A DNA stretch of 32,582 bases from NCBI GenBank assembly GCA_900544875.1, contig UQWS01000019.1, forward strand, positions 1 to 32,582, given 5' to 3'. The stretch is from an uncultured Collinsella sp. (GTDB lineage: Bacteria > Actinomycetota > Coriobacteriia > Coriobacteriales > Coriobacteriaceae). Shown piece after piece: positions 8,817 through 16,160 of the stretch (position 1 is the first letter of the stretch; each line of letters begins with the position of its first letter). The position numbers and the translations under genes are program-made. Under the pieces are notes generated by a model. The model was not told the origin of the DNA. It made no database searches and worked only from the letters and a program-made list of their open reading frames with translations.

Positions 8817-9347
8817 ATGACGGACTCTTTTGAGCAGATTTCCGCACATAACGAGGAGTTGGCGCGCGATATCGTCGAGCGCGCGAGCGCTCGGGGTGTG
8901 ACGGTTTCGACGGCTGAGTCGCTGACGGCGGGTATGATCGCCTCGACGATTGCGGATATCCCGGGCGCCTCGGCGGTGCTGCGTGGCGGTGCGGTGACCT
9001 ACTGCGATGAGATTAAGCATCGCGTGCTGGGTGTTGAGCAGGAGACGCTCGACCGCTACACCGCGGTGTCGCATCAAACTGCGCGCGAGATGGCGTCGGG
9101 TTCGCTGGAGCTGTACCAGAGCGATATTGCAGTGAGCGCAACGGGTTATGCCGGCCCCGGCGGTGGTACTGAGGACGATCCTGCTGGCACTTTCTATATT
9201 GGCTGGGCACATCGTTCCGCCGATGGGGGAGTGCCGGTCGTGGACTCTGTGCGCTGCCACTATGAGGGCGACCGTTCGTGTGTTCGTGCCCATGCGGTCA
9301 CGGAGGCATTGGGTCGCATTGTCTGCGTGCTCGATTCTATGGAATAG
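8817..9347 (+). CDS. cinA: CinA C-terminal domain protein (nicotinamide-nucleotide amidohydrolase type)
   Basis: This protein of about 176 residues corresponds to the stand-alone CinA_C domain (PncC type), which deamidates nicotinamide mononucleotide. The family pattern is visible: VSTAESLTAGMIASTIADIPG, a serine-rich turn, GGAVTYCDEIKHRVLGV, AVSHQTAREMA and ATGYAGPGGGTEDDPAGTFYIG. The N-terminal molybdopterin-binding domain of full CinA is absent, which is common. The start is uncertain: a GTG at 8811 lies in the same frame, but neither has a strong binding site. The neighbouring recA is classic synteny. A terminator-like hairpin follows the stop by seven bases, so recA is transcribed separately. 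Confidence 0.9.
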   Translation: MTDSFEQISAHNEELARDIVERASARGVTVSTAESLTAGMIASTIADIPGASAVLRGGAVTYCDEIKHRVLGVEQETLDRYTAVSHQTAREMASGSLELYQSDIAVSATGYAGPGGGTEDDPAGTFYIGWAHRSADGGVPVVDSVRCHYEGDRSCVRAHAVTEALGRIVCVLDSME

Positions 9348-9354
9348 ACGTGTT

Positions 9355-9378
9355 TTAAGGGGCCTCCGGGCCCCTTAA
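9355..9378 (+). terminator. Hairpin terminator after cinA
   Basis: TTAAGGGGCC (9355-9364) and GGCCCCTTAA (9369-9378) form a perfect 10-bp stem with a TCCG loop. Only a short T-rich stretch follows, so termination may be partial. It separates the pgsA-cinA transcript from the recA promoter. Confidence 0.75.
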
Positions 9379-9453
9379 TTGTGGAGATGGGGACCTCAGA
9401 AGAATTTAGCGTTTGTGCTGTTCATAGGTGTATTTTTGCCTGCCTTGTTCTTA

Positions 9454-9519
9454 TTTGGCCCTTTATGGTCAAGCATTTGGTCAGTGTTTGGTCGGCTTTT
9501 GGTTGGGTTTTGGAAAGGT
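9454..9519 (+). repeat. Tandem, helically phased 11-bp repeats upstream of recA
   Basis: TTTGG begins at 9476, 9487, 9498 and 9509, exactly 11 bases apart, giving four consecutive 11-mers (TTTGGTCAGTG, TTTGGTCGGCT, TTTGGTTGGGT, TTTGGAAAGGT). Two looser units precede them, TTTGG at 9454 and TATGG at 9464. The array ends 26 bases before the recA -35 element. The function is unknown; the phasing would put each unit on the same face of the helix. Confidence 0.75.
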
Positions 9520-9545
9520 CGGCTGCATATGATTTATCTGAACGG

Positions 9546-9574
9546 TTGACCACGAACAGCCGTTCGTTTATTAT
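9546..9574 (+). promoter_or_regulatory. recA promoter
   Basis: TTGACC at 9546-9551 and TATTAT at 9569-9574 are separated by exactly 17 bases. Transcription would begin near 9581, leaving a short leader that holds the recA ribosome binding site (aagaggaggg). The whole spacer is occupied by a LexA box, so repression by occlusion is expected. Confidence 0.85.
9553..9566. promoter_or_regulatory. LexA binding site (SOS box) of recA
   Basis: CGAACAGCCGTTCG fits the Gram-positive/actinobacterial LexA consensus CGAAC-N4-GTTC and is a near-perfect palindrome. It lies between the -35 and -10 elements of recA. A LexA gene is present in the window with boxes of the same form. Confidence 0.92.
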
Positions 9575-9604
9575 CGATGCAGGTTGTTAAGAGGAGGGCT
9601 ATTC

Positions 9605-10753
9605 ATGGCCAAGAATTCAGGTCCCGTACGTACCGTTCATGCTCGCACGACGGGTAAAGAGCGCGATGAGATGATCGCCACCACCAAGGCTGAGATCGAG
9701 AAGAAATTCGGCCAGGGTTCCATCATGAGGTACGGCGACGGTGGTCCCGAGCTCGAGGTCGAGGCCATTCCCACGGGCGCTCTGGCCCTCGATGCCGCTC
9801 TGGGTATCGGCGGTGTGCCGCGCGGCCGCATCGTCGAGATTTACGGTCCTGAGTCCTCCGGTAAGACGACGCTTTCGCTCGAGATCCTGGCCGAGGCCCA
9901 GGCTATGGGCGGCGTTGTGGCATTTATCGATGCCGAGCACGCGCTCGATCCCACGTATGCCGCGCGCATTGGCGTGGACATCGACGAGGTCCTGATTTCC
10001 CAGCCCGATACGGGTGAGCAGGCGCTCGAGATCGTTGACATGCTCGTGCGTTCCGGCGCCATCGATGCCATCGTCGTCGACTCCGTCGCCGCGCTGACCC
10101 CGCGTGCCGAGATCGAGGGAGAGATCGGCGACACTACGGTCGGTCTTCAGGCTCGCCTGATGAGCCAGGCGCTCCGCAAGCTCGCCGGTTCGCTGTCCAA
10201 GTCCAACACGACGTGCATCTTCATTAACCAGCTGCGTGAGAAGATCGGTGTCATGTTCGGCAACCCCGAGACCACGACGGGCGGCCGCGCCCTTAAGTTC
10301 TTCTCTTCGGTACGTATCGACATTCGCCGCATCGACAGCATTAAGCTTAAGGACGAGGTTATCGGTAACCGCGTGCGCGCCAAGGTCGTTAAGAACAAGG
10401 TGGCAGCTCCGTTCCGTTCTGCTGAGTTCGACATCATGTACGGTACGGGTATCTCTAAGGAGGGCTCGATTCTGGACATGGCTGTCGAGTGCGGTATCTG
10501 CAAGAAGATGGGCTCCTGGTTTGCCTATGGCGAGGACAAGCTCGGCAACGGTCGCGAGGCCGCCAAGGCGTTCCTGCGCGAACACCCCGATTGCGCCGAC
10601 GAGATTGAGCATAAGGTCCGCCTTGCCTGCGGGCTTGAGTTTGATGACGATGCTCCGTCCGAGGTCGAGCTGACCGATCAGCCTGCGCCTGAGGAGTTTG
10701 ACGAGCTTTACGCCATCGATGGTTCCGCCATGCTCGATGATGACGACGAGTAG
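9605..10753 (+). CDS. recA: Recombinase RecA
   Basis: This 382-residue RecA catalyses ATP-dependent strand exchange and acts as co-protease for LexA self-cleavage. Walker A is GPESSGKTT (81-89), preceded by KFGQGSIMRYG. Other RecA landmarks are FIDAEHALDP, VVDSVAALTPRAEIEGE, the loop L2 region with FINQLREKIGVMFGNPETT and the filament interface segment. The C-terminal tail is acidic, as usual. The ATG at 9605 is chosen because it follows aagaggaggg by six bases; the same frame is open to a TTG at 9584 that overlaps that site and is rejected. The gene is SOS-regulated (LexA box in its promoter). recX follows 11 bases after the stop. Confidence 0.98.
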   Translation: MAKNSGPVRTVHARTTGKERDEMIATTKAEIEKKFGQGSIMRYGDGGPELEVEAIPTGALALDAALGIGGVPRGRIVEIYGPESSGKTTLSLEILAEAQAMGGVVAFIDAEHALDPTYAARIGVDIDEVLISQPDTGEQALEIVDMLVRSGAIDAIVVDSVAALTPRAEIEGEIGDTTVGLQARLMSQALRKLAGSLSKSNTTCIFINQLREKIGVMFGNPETTTGGRALKFFSSVRIDIRRIDSIKLKDEVIGNRVRAKVVKNKVAAPFRSAEFDIMYGTGISKEGSILDMAVECGICKKMGSWFAYGEDKLGNGREAAKAFLREHPDCADEIEHKVRLACGLEFDDDAPSEVELTDQPAPEEFDELYAIDGSAMLDDDDE

Positions 10754-10764
10754 CGGTTACGCTC

Positions 10765-11457
10765 ATGTCGTATACGGTGACCGAGGCCACGGTCGTCTTT
10801 CCCGATAAGAAGGCGGCCTCCTCGTTCTCGAGCGGGTATGCGTCCAAAAAGCCTTGCGCACATATCGATTGTGAGCTTGAGGGCGGTTTTGAGCGGTCCA
10901 TTTGGATTCCCGTGCGGGTCGCGCGCCTGTATGTCAAAAATCGCCCCGATCTTCCCTGTGATTGGGATAACTTTCGTGAAGCGGTGCAGCTCATCGAGCG
11001 TAAATGTGCACTTACCATGGTGACCGAGATGCTATCGCGACGCGACCATGCGACGGGTGAGGTCCGTGACAAGTTGGCACGCTACGGCTTTCGCCAGCCC
11101 GCGATCGATTTCGCCGTCGAGCGCGCCACCGAGTATCGTTTTTTAGACGAGAACCGCTTTTGCTCATACTTTATCGAGGAGCGCAAGCGGCGCGGTTGGG
11201 GACAGCGCAAAATCGAGACCGAGCTCAAGCGCCGTCATGTCGTGCTCGATGACATTCCCGGTTATCCCGAGGATTATTTTGCCGTCGAAGACGATTTGGC
11301 GCGTGCGTCAGCCCTGCTCGCCAAGCGGCGTGTTCCAGAGACGCGCGGATTCGAAAAACTGGTTCGGTTTTTGATGGGCAAGGGCTTCTCGTATCATATC
11401 GCCGCCGATGCCGTTAAGGCACGTCTCGATGCCGAACGCGAGGAATGTGCGGTTTAG
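10765..11457 (+). CDS. recX: RecX regulatory protein
   Basis: This 230-residue protein is the RecX modulator that limits RecA filament extension. The three-helix RecX repeats are visible from about residue 85: ALTMVTEMLSRRDHATGEVR, DKLARYGF, then YRFLDENRFCSYFIEERKRR, GWGQRKIETELKRR, and a third repeat with RGFEKLVRFLMGKGFSY. The N-terminal 80 residues form a less conserved beta-type extension. No good ribosome binding site lies before the ATG, so it is probably translated by coupling to recA 11 bases upstream. The 257 bases after it carry the rny promoter and leader. Confidence 0.92.
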   Translation: MSYTVTEATVVFPDKKAASSFSSGYASKKPCAHIDCELEGGFERSIWIPVRVARLYVKNRPDLPCDWDNFREAVQLIERKCALTMVTEMLSRRDHATGEVRDKLARYGFRQPAIDFAVERATEYRFLDENRFCSYFIEERKRRGWGQRKIETELKRRHVVLDDIPGYPEDYFAVEDDLARASALLAKRRVPETRGFEKLVRFLMGKGFSYHIAADAVKARLDAEREECAV

Positions 11458-11519
11458 GCGTATGCGTTTTGTGGCCCTGCCGCTCACCGTGTTTTAGCCG
11501 CCGTGTTGGGGGCATTTAT

Positions 11520-11548
11520 TTGACAGTTGTTGTGGTTCAACGTACGAT
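11520..11548 (+). promoter_or_regulatory. Promoter upstream of rny
   Basis: TTGACA at 11520-11525 is a perfect -35, followed after 17 bases by TACGAT at 11543-11548. Predicted start of transcription near 11555 gives an rny leader of about 160 bases with two hairpins. Confidence 0.75.
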
Positions 11549-11577
11549 AAACAGCGTCATTTGCTTTGTGATATGTG

Positions 11578-11599
11578 CTCATCTGTGATGAGTTTGTTT
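11578..11599 (+). terminator. Small hairpin with T-rich tail in the rny leader
   Basis: CTCATC (11578-11583) and GATGAG (11587-11592) pair around TGT and are followed by TTTGTTTA. The stem is only 6 bp, so it is a weak terminator or attenuator candidate. It lies downstream of the predicted rny promoter. Confidence 0.4.
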
Positions 11600-11653
11600 A
11601 TATGTTTATCTGTATCCGACCCGCATAAGCTGCGCCCATATTACTCAAATGTC

Positions 11654-11682
11654 GCGAGCCGTTCGTAAGGACGGTTCGCTTT
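11654..11682 (+). terminator. Second leader hairpin upstream of rny (attenuator candidate)
   Basis: GCGAGCCGT (11654-11662) pairs with ACGGTTCGC (11671-11679), nine pairs with one G-U, followed by TTTGTTGTG. It lies 35 bases before the rny start codon and downstream of the only visible promoter, so it could attenuate rny or mark an RNase processing site. Confidence 0.5.
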
Positions 11683-11714
11683 GTTGTGTAACGAATCCAT
11701 AAAAAGGAGTGAGC

Positions 11715-13265
11715 ATGCCTATCATCGCAGCGCTCGTTGGCATCGTTTTGGGTGCCATCGCCGCCATTGCCTACATGCGCACCGCCAAGCAGGGTAGTCT
11801 TCACGAGGCCGACGAAAAAATCCAGTCGGCACACGCACAGGCTGAGTCCCTGATCGGTGATGCCAAGCGTCAGGCCGAGACCCTCAAAAAAGAGGCTCTG
11901 CTCGAGGCTAAAGAGGAGATCATCAAGAACAAGCAGGCCGCCGAGGCCGAGGACAAGCAGCGTAAGAACGAGATTCGTACGCTCGAGAACCGCGTGATGC
12001 AGCGCGAGGAATCCCTCGATCGCCGCAACGACGCTCTCGACAAGCGCGAGCATCAGCTGTCCAGCCAGGCCGGTCAGGTCGAGAAGCGCTCCCGTGAGCT
12101 CGAGGAGCTCTGCGCAAAGCAGACCTCCGAGCTCGAGCGTATCGCCGACCTTACCCGCGAGGACGCCCACAAGGAGCTCCTCGATAAGGTTCGCGGCGAG
12201 GTCACCCACGAGGCCGCCACGATCATTCGCGAGTCCGAGCAGCAGGTTCGCGCCGAGTGCCACAAGACCGCCCAGGAGATTCTGTCTCTGGCGATTCAGC
12301 GCTGCGCTGCCGATCACACTGCCGAGGTCACCGTTACCTCCGTGCACATTCCTTCTGATGACCTCAAGGGCCGTATCATCGGTCGCGAGGGTCGCAACAT
12401 CCGGACCTTCGAGCAGGTTTCCGGCGTCAACCTCGTGATCGACGACACGCCCGAGACCGTCGTTCTTTCGAGCTTCGACCCGGTCCGTCGTGAGACCGCC
12501 CGTGTCGCCCTCGAGAACCTCATCGCCGACGGCCGCATTCACCCTGCCCGTATCGAGGAGATGTATCATAAGGCCGCCGACCTGGTTCAGCAGCGCGTGC
12601 GCGAGGCTGGCGAGCAGGCTGCCTTCGATACCGGCATCCACGATCTGCACCCCGAGATCGTCAAGACCCTTGGTGCCCTGCGCTACCGTACCTCGTTTGG
12701 TCAGAACGTGCTTCAGCATTCCCTCGAGGTCTCTGATCTGTGCGGCGTGATGGCTTCCGAGCTTGGCCTGGACGTTGTGACCGCCAAGCGCGCCGGCCTG
12801 CTTCATGACCTGGGCAAGGCAATCGACCACGACGTCGAGGGCCCGCATGCCGTCATCGGCGCCGAGCTTGCCCGCCGTTATGGCGAGAAGCCCGTTATCG
12901 TCCACGCTATTGAGGCTCACCATGCCGATGTCGACCCCAACACGGTGCTCGATGTCCTGGTGCAGGCCGCCGATGCTGTCTCTGCCTCTCGCCCCGGTGC
13001 CCGTCGCGAGTCTGCCGAGAACTACATCAAGCGTCTTGAGAAGCTCGAGGAGATCGCCAACTCTCATGACGGCGTCGAACGTACCTATGCCATGCAGGCT
13101 GGTCGCGAGGTCCACGTCATGGTCCAGCCGGACAAGATCTCCGATGCCCAGTCCACGGTCCTGGCTCACGATATCGCCCATCAGATCGAGGAAGAGATGG
13201 AGTATCCCGGTCAGGTGCGCGTCGTCGTGATTCGCGAGAGCCGCGCTGTCGATATCGCTAAATAA
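11715..13265 (+). CDS. rny: Ribonuclease Y
   Basis: This 516-residue membrane-anchored endoribonuclease initiates mRNA decay. It has an N-terminal membrane helix (IIAALVGIVLGAIAAIAYM), a long charged coiled coil (about 30-190, rich in Glu/Lys/Arg/Ala), a KH domain (DDLKGRIIGREGRNIRTFEQ) and an HD domain whose metal ligands include H364-D365 in LLHDLGKAIDH, with HHADVD downstream. Length matches the family (about 520). The ATG at 11715 fits the aaaaaggagt binding site; the in-frame GTG at 11709 overlaps that site and is rejected. With rnj at the window's left, the organism carries both J- and Y-type decay enzymes. Confidence 0.96.
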   Translation: MPIIAALVGIVLGAIAAIAYMRTAKQGSLHEADEKIQSAHAQAESLIGDAKRQAETLKKEALLEAKEEIIKNKQAAEAEDKQRKNEIRTLENRVMQREESLDRRNDALDKREHQLSSQAGQVEKRSRELEELCAKQTSELERIADLTREDAHKELLDKVRGEVTHEAATIIRESEQQVRAECHKTAQEILSLAIQRCAADHTAEVTVTSVHIPSDDLKGRIIGREGRNIRTFEQVSGVNLVIDDTPETVVLSSFDPVRRETARVALENLIADGRIHPARIEEMYHKAADLVQQRVREAGEQAAFDTGIHDLHPEIVKTLGALRYRTSFGQNVLQHSLEVSDLCGVMASELGLDVVTAKRAGLLHDLGKAIDHDVEGPHAVIGAELARRYGEKPVIVHAIEAHHADVDPNTVLDVLVQAADAVSASRPGARRESAENYIKRLEKLEEIANSHDGVERTYAMQAGREVHVMVQPDKISDAQSTVLAHDIAHQIEEEMEYPGQVRVVVIRESRAVDIAK

Positions 13266-13266
13266 C

Positions 13267-14352
13267 ATGAGCGACGCGAACGAGCTCATCTCATTTATCG
13301 CGTCGATGTCGGGGGAGGGCAACCTTCGCGTCGAGGAGAACCTTGGCGAGGGATATGTCCGCCTCCGCGTTTCGGAGGCCGAGCGGCGCCAGGCAAAGCA
13401 CGACATTCAGCATGTCGAGGATATCGTCATCGAAATGCTCCGTAATGCTCGCGATGCCGGCGCCGACAAGGTCTATCTCGCCACGACCAAGGAAGACGGC
13501 GTCCGCACGCTTGTCTTTCTGGATAACGGTTCGGGCGTTCCGCAGGATATGCAAGAGCGAATCTTCGATGCCCGCGTTACCTCCAAGCTTGAGAGCATGA
13601 AGATGGATCGTTGGGGCGTTCACGGTCGTGGCATGGCATTGTTTTCGATCAAGCAGAACACCGATGAGGCCCGTGTGGTCACGTCCGGTGTCGATCTTGG
13701 TTCAGCCTTTAAGGTGAGCGTCGCGGCCGACCGCCTCAGTGAGCGTGCCGATCAGTCCAGCTGGCCCCAGGCCGTCAAGGATGAGGACGGACGTTATGTC
13801 TGTGCTCGCGGTCCGCATAATATTATTCGCGCTGCTTGTGAGTTTGCGCTCGAGGAGTTGCGTGGTTGCGATGTCTATCTTGGTTCTCCGTCTGAGATTG
13901 CCGCGACCCTTTATGCTCAGGCGTCAAGTCGGCTCGATACGTCTCGTCTCCTGTTCATTGATGATGAGAGCGAGCTTCCGGTTGTCGATCGTTTAGGCCT
14001 TGCTTCTGATGCCGAGGACTTTATTCGTATTTGTTCGGGTTTGGGTCTTGAGATGTCCGAGCGCACGGCCCATCGTATTTTGGCAGGGCAGATTAAGCCC
14101 GTTCGCGGTGTGACCGCGCGTCTGCTGCGCGAGCGTGATTCGTCCTCGCATGCGCCGGCTCCTGTCGATCTCGCGAAGGATCGTCGCGGGCTACGTATTG
14201 CCAAGGATGACATGGCACAGTTTTCGCGCGCTGTGGAACGCGACTTTAATGACCTTGCCGCCCGGTACTATCTCAACCTTTGCGGCGACCCAAAGATCCG
14301 TGTTTCGCGTGATCGAATCACCGTGACCTTTGATCTTGCCAAAGAGGAATAG
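13267..14352 (+). CDS. GHKL-type ATPase of unknown function, between rny and spoVS
   Basis: This 361-residue protein has a Bergerat (GHKL) ATP-binding fold: N-box EDIVIEMLRNARDAGADKV (E56, N60, D63), G1 box FLDNGSGVP (D86-x-G-x-G) and G2 box WGVHGRGMALFSIKQ (117-130). It has no histidine phosphoacceptor domain, no membrane segment and no receiver domain, so it is not a conventional sensor kinase. The arrangement of N-box and G-boxes resembles the MutL/Hsp90 branch more than sensor kinases. The C-terminal half (about 170-361) is unrecognised. It starts one base after the rny stop and lies 74 bases before spoVS, a context that suggests a shared role, but the function is unknown. Confidence 0.8.
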   Translation: MSDANELISFIASMSGEGNLRVEENLGEGYVRLRVSEAERRQAKHDIQHVEDIVIEMLRNARDAGADKVYLATTKEDGVRTLVFLDNGSGVPQDMQERIFDARVTSKLESMKMDRWGVHGRGMALFSIKQNTDEARVVTSGVDLGSAFKVSVAADRLSERADQSSWPQAVKDEDGRYVCARGPHNIIRAACEFALEELRGCDVYLGSPSEIAATLYAQASSRLDTSRLLFIDDESELPVVDRLGLASDAEDFIRICSGLGLEMSERTAHRILAGQIKPVRGVTARLLRERDSSSHAPAPVDLAKDRRGLRIAKDDMAQFSRAVERDFNDLAARYYLNLCGDPKIRVSRDRITVTFDLAKEE

Positions 14353-14358
14353 TGCCTT

Positions 14359-14376
14359 TACCGAGTCCACTCGGTA
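14359..14376 (+). repeat. Small perfect hairpin upstream of spoVS
   Basis: TACCGAG (14359-14365) and CTCGGTA (14370-14376) are perfect complements with a TCCA loop, seven bases after the ATPase stop. No T tract follows. It could be a weak terminator or an operator for spoVS. Confidence 0.4.
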
Positions 14377-14426
14377 CGATACAGTTATTGCAGTTAAAAC
14401 GTACTTTTAAATGCAGGAGTTTCTTC

Positions 14427-14744
14427 ATGGATTGCCTGAAGGTATCAAGCAAATCATCGCCCGCGTCCGTTGCCGGCGCCATCGCCGGCATGGTCAAGGA
14501 TGGTGTGCCCGTCAACATCCAGTGTGTCGGCGCCGGTGCCGTCAACCAGGCCATTAAGGCCGTTGCTATCGCGCGCGGTTTTTTGATTCCAACCGGTTTT
14601 GATATTTCCTGCGCGCCCGTGTTCTCCGACATCCTCATTAACGGGGAGTCGCGCACGGCCATCCGCCTTTCTATCTACGTTCACCAGATCAATCGAGCTG
14701 CTATGGATAACGTCGTCATGGATGATGTTAAGCCTGTGGCATAG
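14427..14744 (+). CDS. spoVS: Stage V sporulation protein S homologue
   Basis: This 105-residue protein matches SpoVS almost throughout: LKVSSKSSPASVAGAIAGMV, VGAGAVNQAIKAVAIARGF, then CAPVFSDILINGESRTAIR. SpoVS has an Alba-like fold and in Bacillus affects spore coat maturation and septation; homologues occur in non-sporulating bacteria. Here it has a C-terminal extension of about 15-20 residues over the usual 86. The ATG is chosen because it follows AGGAG (14415-14419) by seven bases; the frame is open to 14352, which would add 25 non-conserved residues. Neighbours are the GHKL ATPase upstream and miaB downstream. Confidence 0.93.
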   Translation: MDCLKVSSKSSPASVAGAIAGMVKDGVPVNIQCVGAGAVNQAIKAVAIARGFLIPTGFDISCAPVFSDILINGESRTAIRLSIYVHQINRAAMDNVVMDDVKPVA

Positions 14745-14789
14745 CTTCTGCTTGCCTTGTTTCGCTCCCCATCGTTAGGACTTATGCAC

Positions 14790-16160
14790 ATGGACCAGCG
14801 TTCCGTACGCGATATTCTTGCCGGTAAAACCTACTTTATCCGCACCTTTGGCTGCCAGATGAATCAGCACGACTCCGAGCGTGTGAGCGGTCTGCTTGAT
14901 TCGTATGGCTGCCTCATGGCGCTCGATCCCGCGCATGCCGATATCGTTGTCTTCATGACGTGCTGCGTGCGCGAGGCCGCCGATACTCGCCTGTACGGTC
15001 AGTGCAATTCCTGCAAAAGCCTGCCGCCTTCGCCTTCGGGCAAGCGCGTGGTTGCCGTTGGCGGTTGCATCGCGCAGCGCGATGGCGAGGGCCTGCTCAC
15101 CAACGTTGATAACGTCAATGTCATCTTTGGCACGCATTCCATTGCACATGTGGCCGAGCTCATTGCCGAGGCGTTCCTTGATGGTAAGCGTCATATCCGC
15201 ACCAATGAGCATGAGGATACGGACGCCATGAGCATGCCGTGGCATCGCGAGACTCAGTATCACGCCTGGGTGCCCATCATGACGGGCTGCAATAATTTCT
15301 GCACCTATTGCATCGTGCCGTACGTGCGCGGTCGCGAAAAGAGCCGCCCCTTCGAGGAGATTGTCGACGAGGTGACCGGTTTGGTGCGCCAGGGCGTGCG
15401 TGAGATTACGCTGCTGGGCCAAAACGTTAACTCATATGGTCGCGATCTGTTTGGCAAGCCGCGTTTTGCCGGTCTGCTGCGTGCCGTGGGCGATACGGGC
15501 GTGGAGCGCATCTTCTTTACGTCTTCGCATCCCAAGGACCTGTTGCCCGAGACCATCGACGCCATGGCCGAGACGCCTGCCGTTATGCCGCAGCTGCACT
15601 TGGCCGTCCAGTCAGGTTCGACGCGGATCCTCAAAGAGATGAATCGCCGTTATACACGCGAGGACTATCTGGGCCTTGTCGATCGCATTCGCAACCGCAT
15701 GCCCGATATCGCGCTCTCGACCGACATTATCGTTGGCTTCCCGGGTGAGACTGAAGAAGACTTTGAGCAGACGCTCTCACTTGCCGAGACGGTCCGCTAT
15801 GCTCAGGCCTATACCTTCATCTATTCCAAGCGCGCTGGTACCCCGGCCGCCGAGATTGACGATCCTACGCCGCATGAGGTTATTCTCGAGCGTTTCAACC
15901 GTCTGGTTAAGGTTATCGAGACCACGGCACACGAGTATAACCAGGGTGAGCTTCATACTGTGGTTCCGGCGCTCATTGAGGGAACGAGTAAAAAGAACGA
16001 CGCGGTCCTGCTGGGCAAGAGTCCCAAGAATCAGACCGTGCATGCGCCTATCCCCGAGGGTTACAGCATCGATCAGCTTGTTGGTAAGATCGTTGATGTT
16101 GACGTTGACGTTGCCAAGACCTGGTATTTGTCCGGCTCCGTTGTGGGCGAGCCGCGCTAA
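14790..16160 (+). CDS. miaB: tRNA-2-methylthio-N6-dimethylallyladenosine synthase MiaB
   Basis: This radical-SAM methylthiotransferase of about 456 residues adds the 2-methylthio group to isopentenyladenosine-37 of tRNAs, the step after MiaA, whose gene follows. The N-terminal cluster cysteines are C22 (TFGCQMN), C58/C59 (MTCCVR) and C93 (GGCIAQ). The radical-SAM motif is C167-x3-C171-x2-C174 in TGCNNFCTYCIVPYVRGRE, and a TRAM domain closes the protein. Start choice: ATG 14790 is nine bases after AGGA; ATG 14784 is only three bases after it, and a TTG at 14757 is also in frame. The stop overlaps the miaA ATG by one base (TAATG). Confidence 0.95.
   Translation: MDQRSVRDILAGKTYFIRTFGCQMNQHDSERVSGLLDSYGCLMALDPAHADIVVFMTCCVREAADTRLYGQCNSCKSLPPSPSGKRVVAVGGCIAQRDGEGLLTNVDNVNVIFGTHSIAHVAELIAEAFLDGKRHIRTNEHEDTDAMSMPWHRETQYHAWVPIMTGCNNFCTYCIVPYVRGREKSRPFEEIVDEVTGLVRQGVREITLLGQNVNSYGRDLFGKPRFAGLLRAVGDTGVERIFFTSSHPKDLLPETIDAMAETPAVMPQLHLAVQSGSTRILKEMNRRYTREDYLGLVDRIRNRMPDIALSTDIIVGFPGETEEDFEQTLSLAETVRYAQAYTFIYSKRAGTPAAEIDDPTPHEVILERFNRLVKVIETTAHEYNQGELHTVVPALIEGTSKKNDAVLLGKSPKNQTVHAPIPEGYSIDQLVGKIVDVDVDVAKTWYLSGSVVGEPR

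Noticed and set aside
7587..9293. 568-residue minus-strand open frame across rimO, pgsA and cinA
   Set aside because: It covers three well-supported plus-strand genes and its translation is His/Arg/Asp-rich without motifs.
9381..9590. Possible 69-residue plus-strand protein between cinA and recA
   Set aside because: It starts at a GTG with no binding site, spans the 11-bp repeats and the recA promoter, and has no homology pattern.
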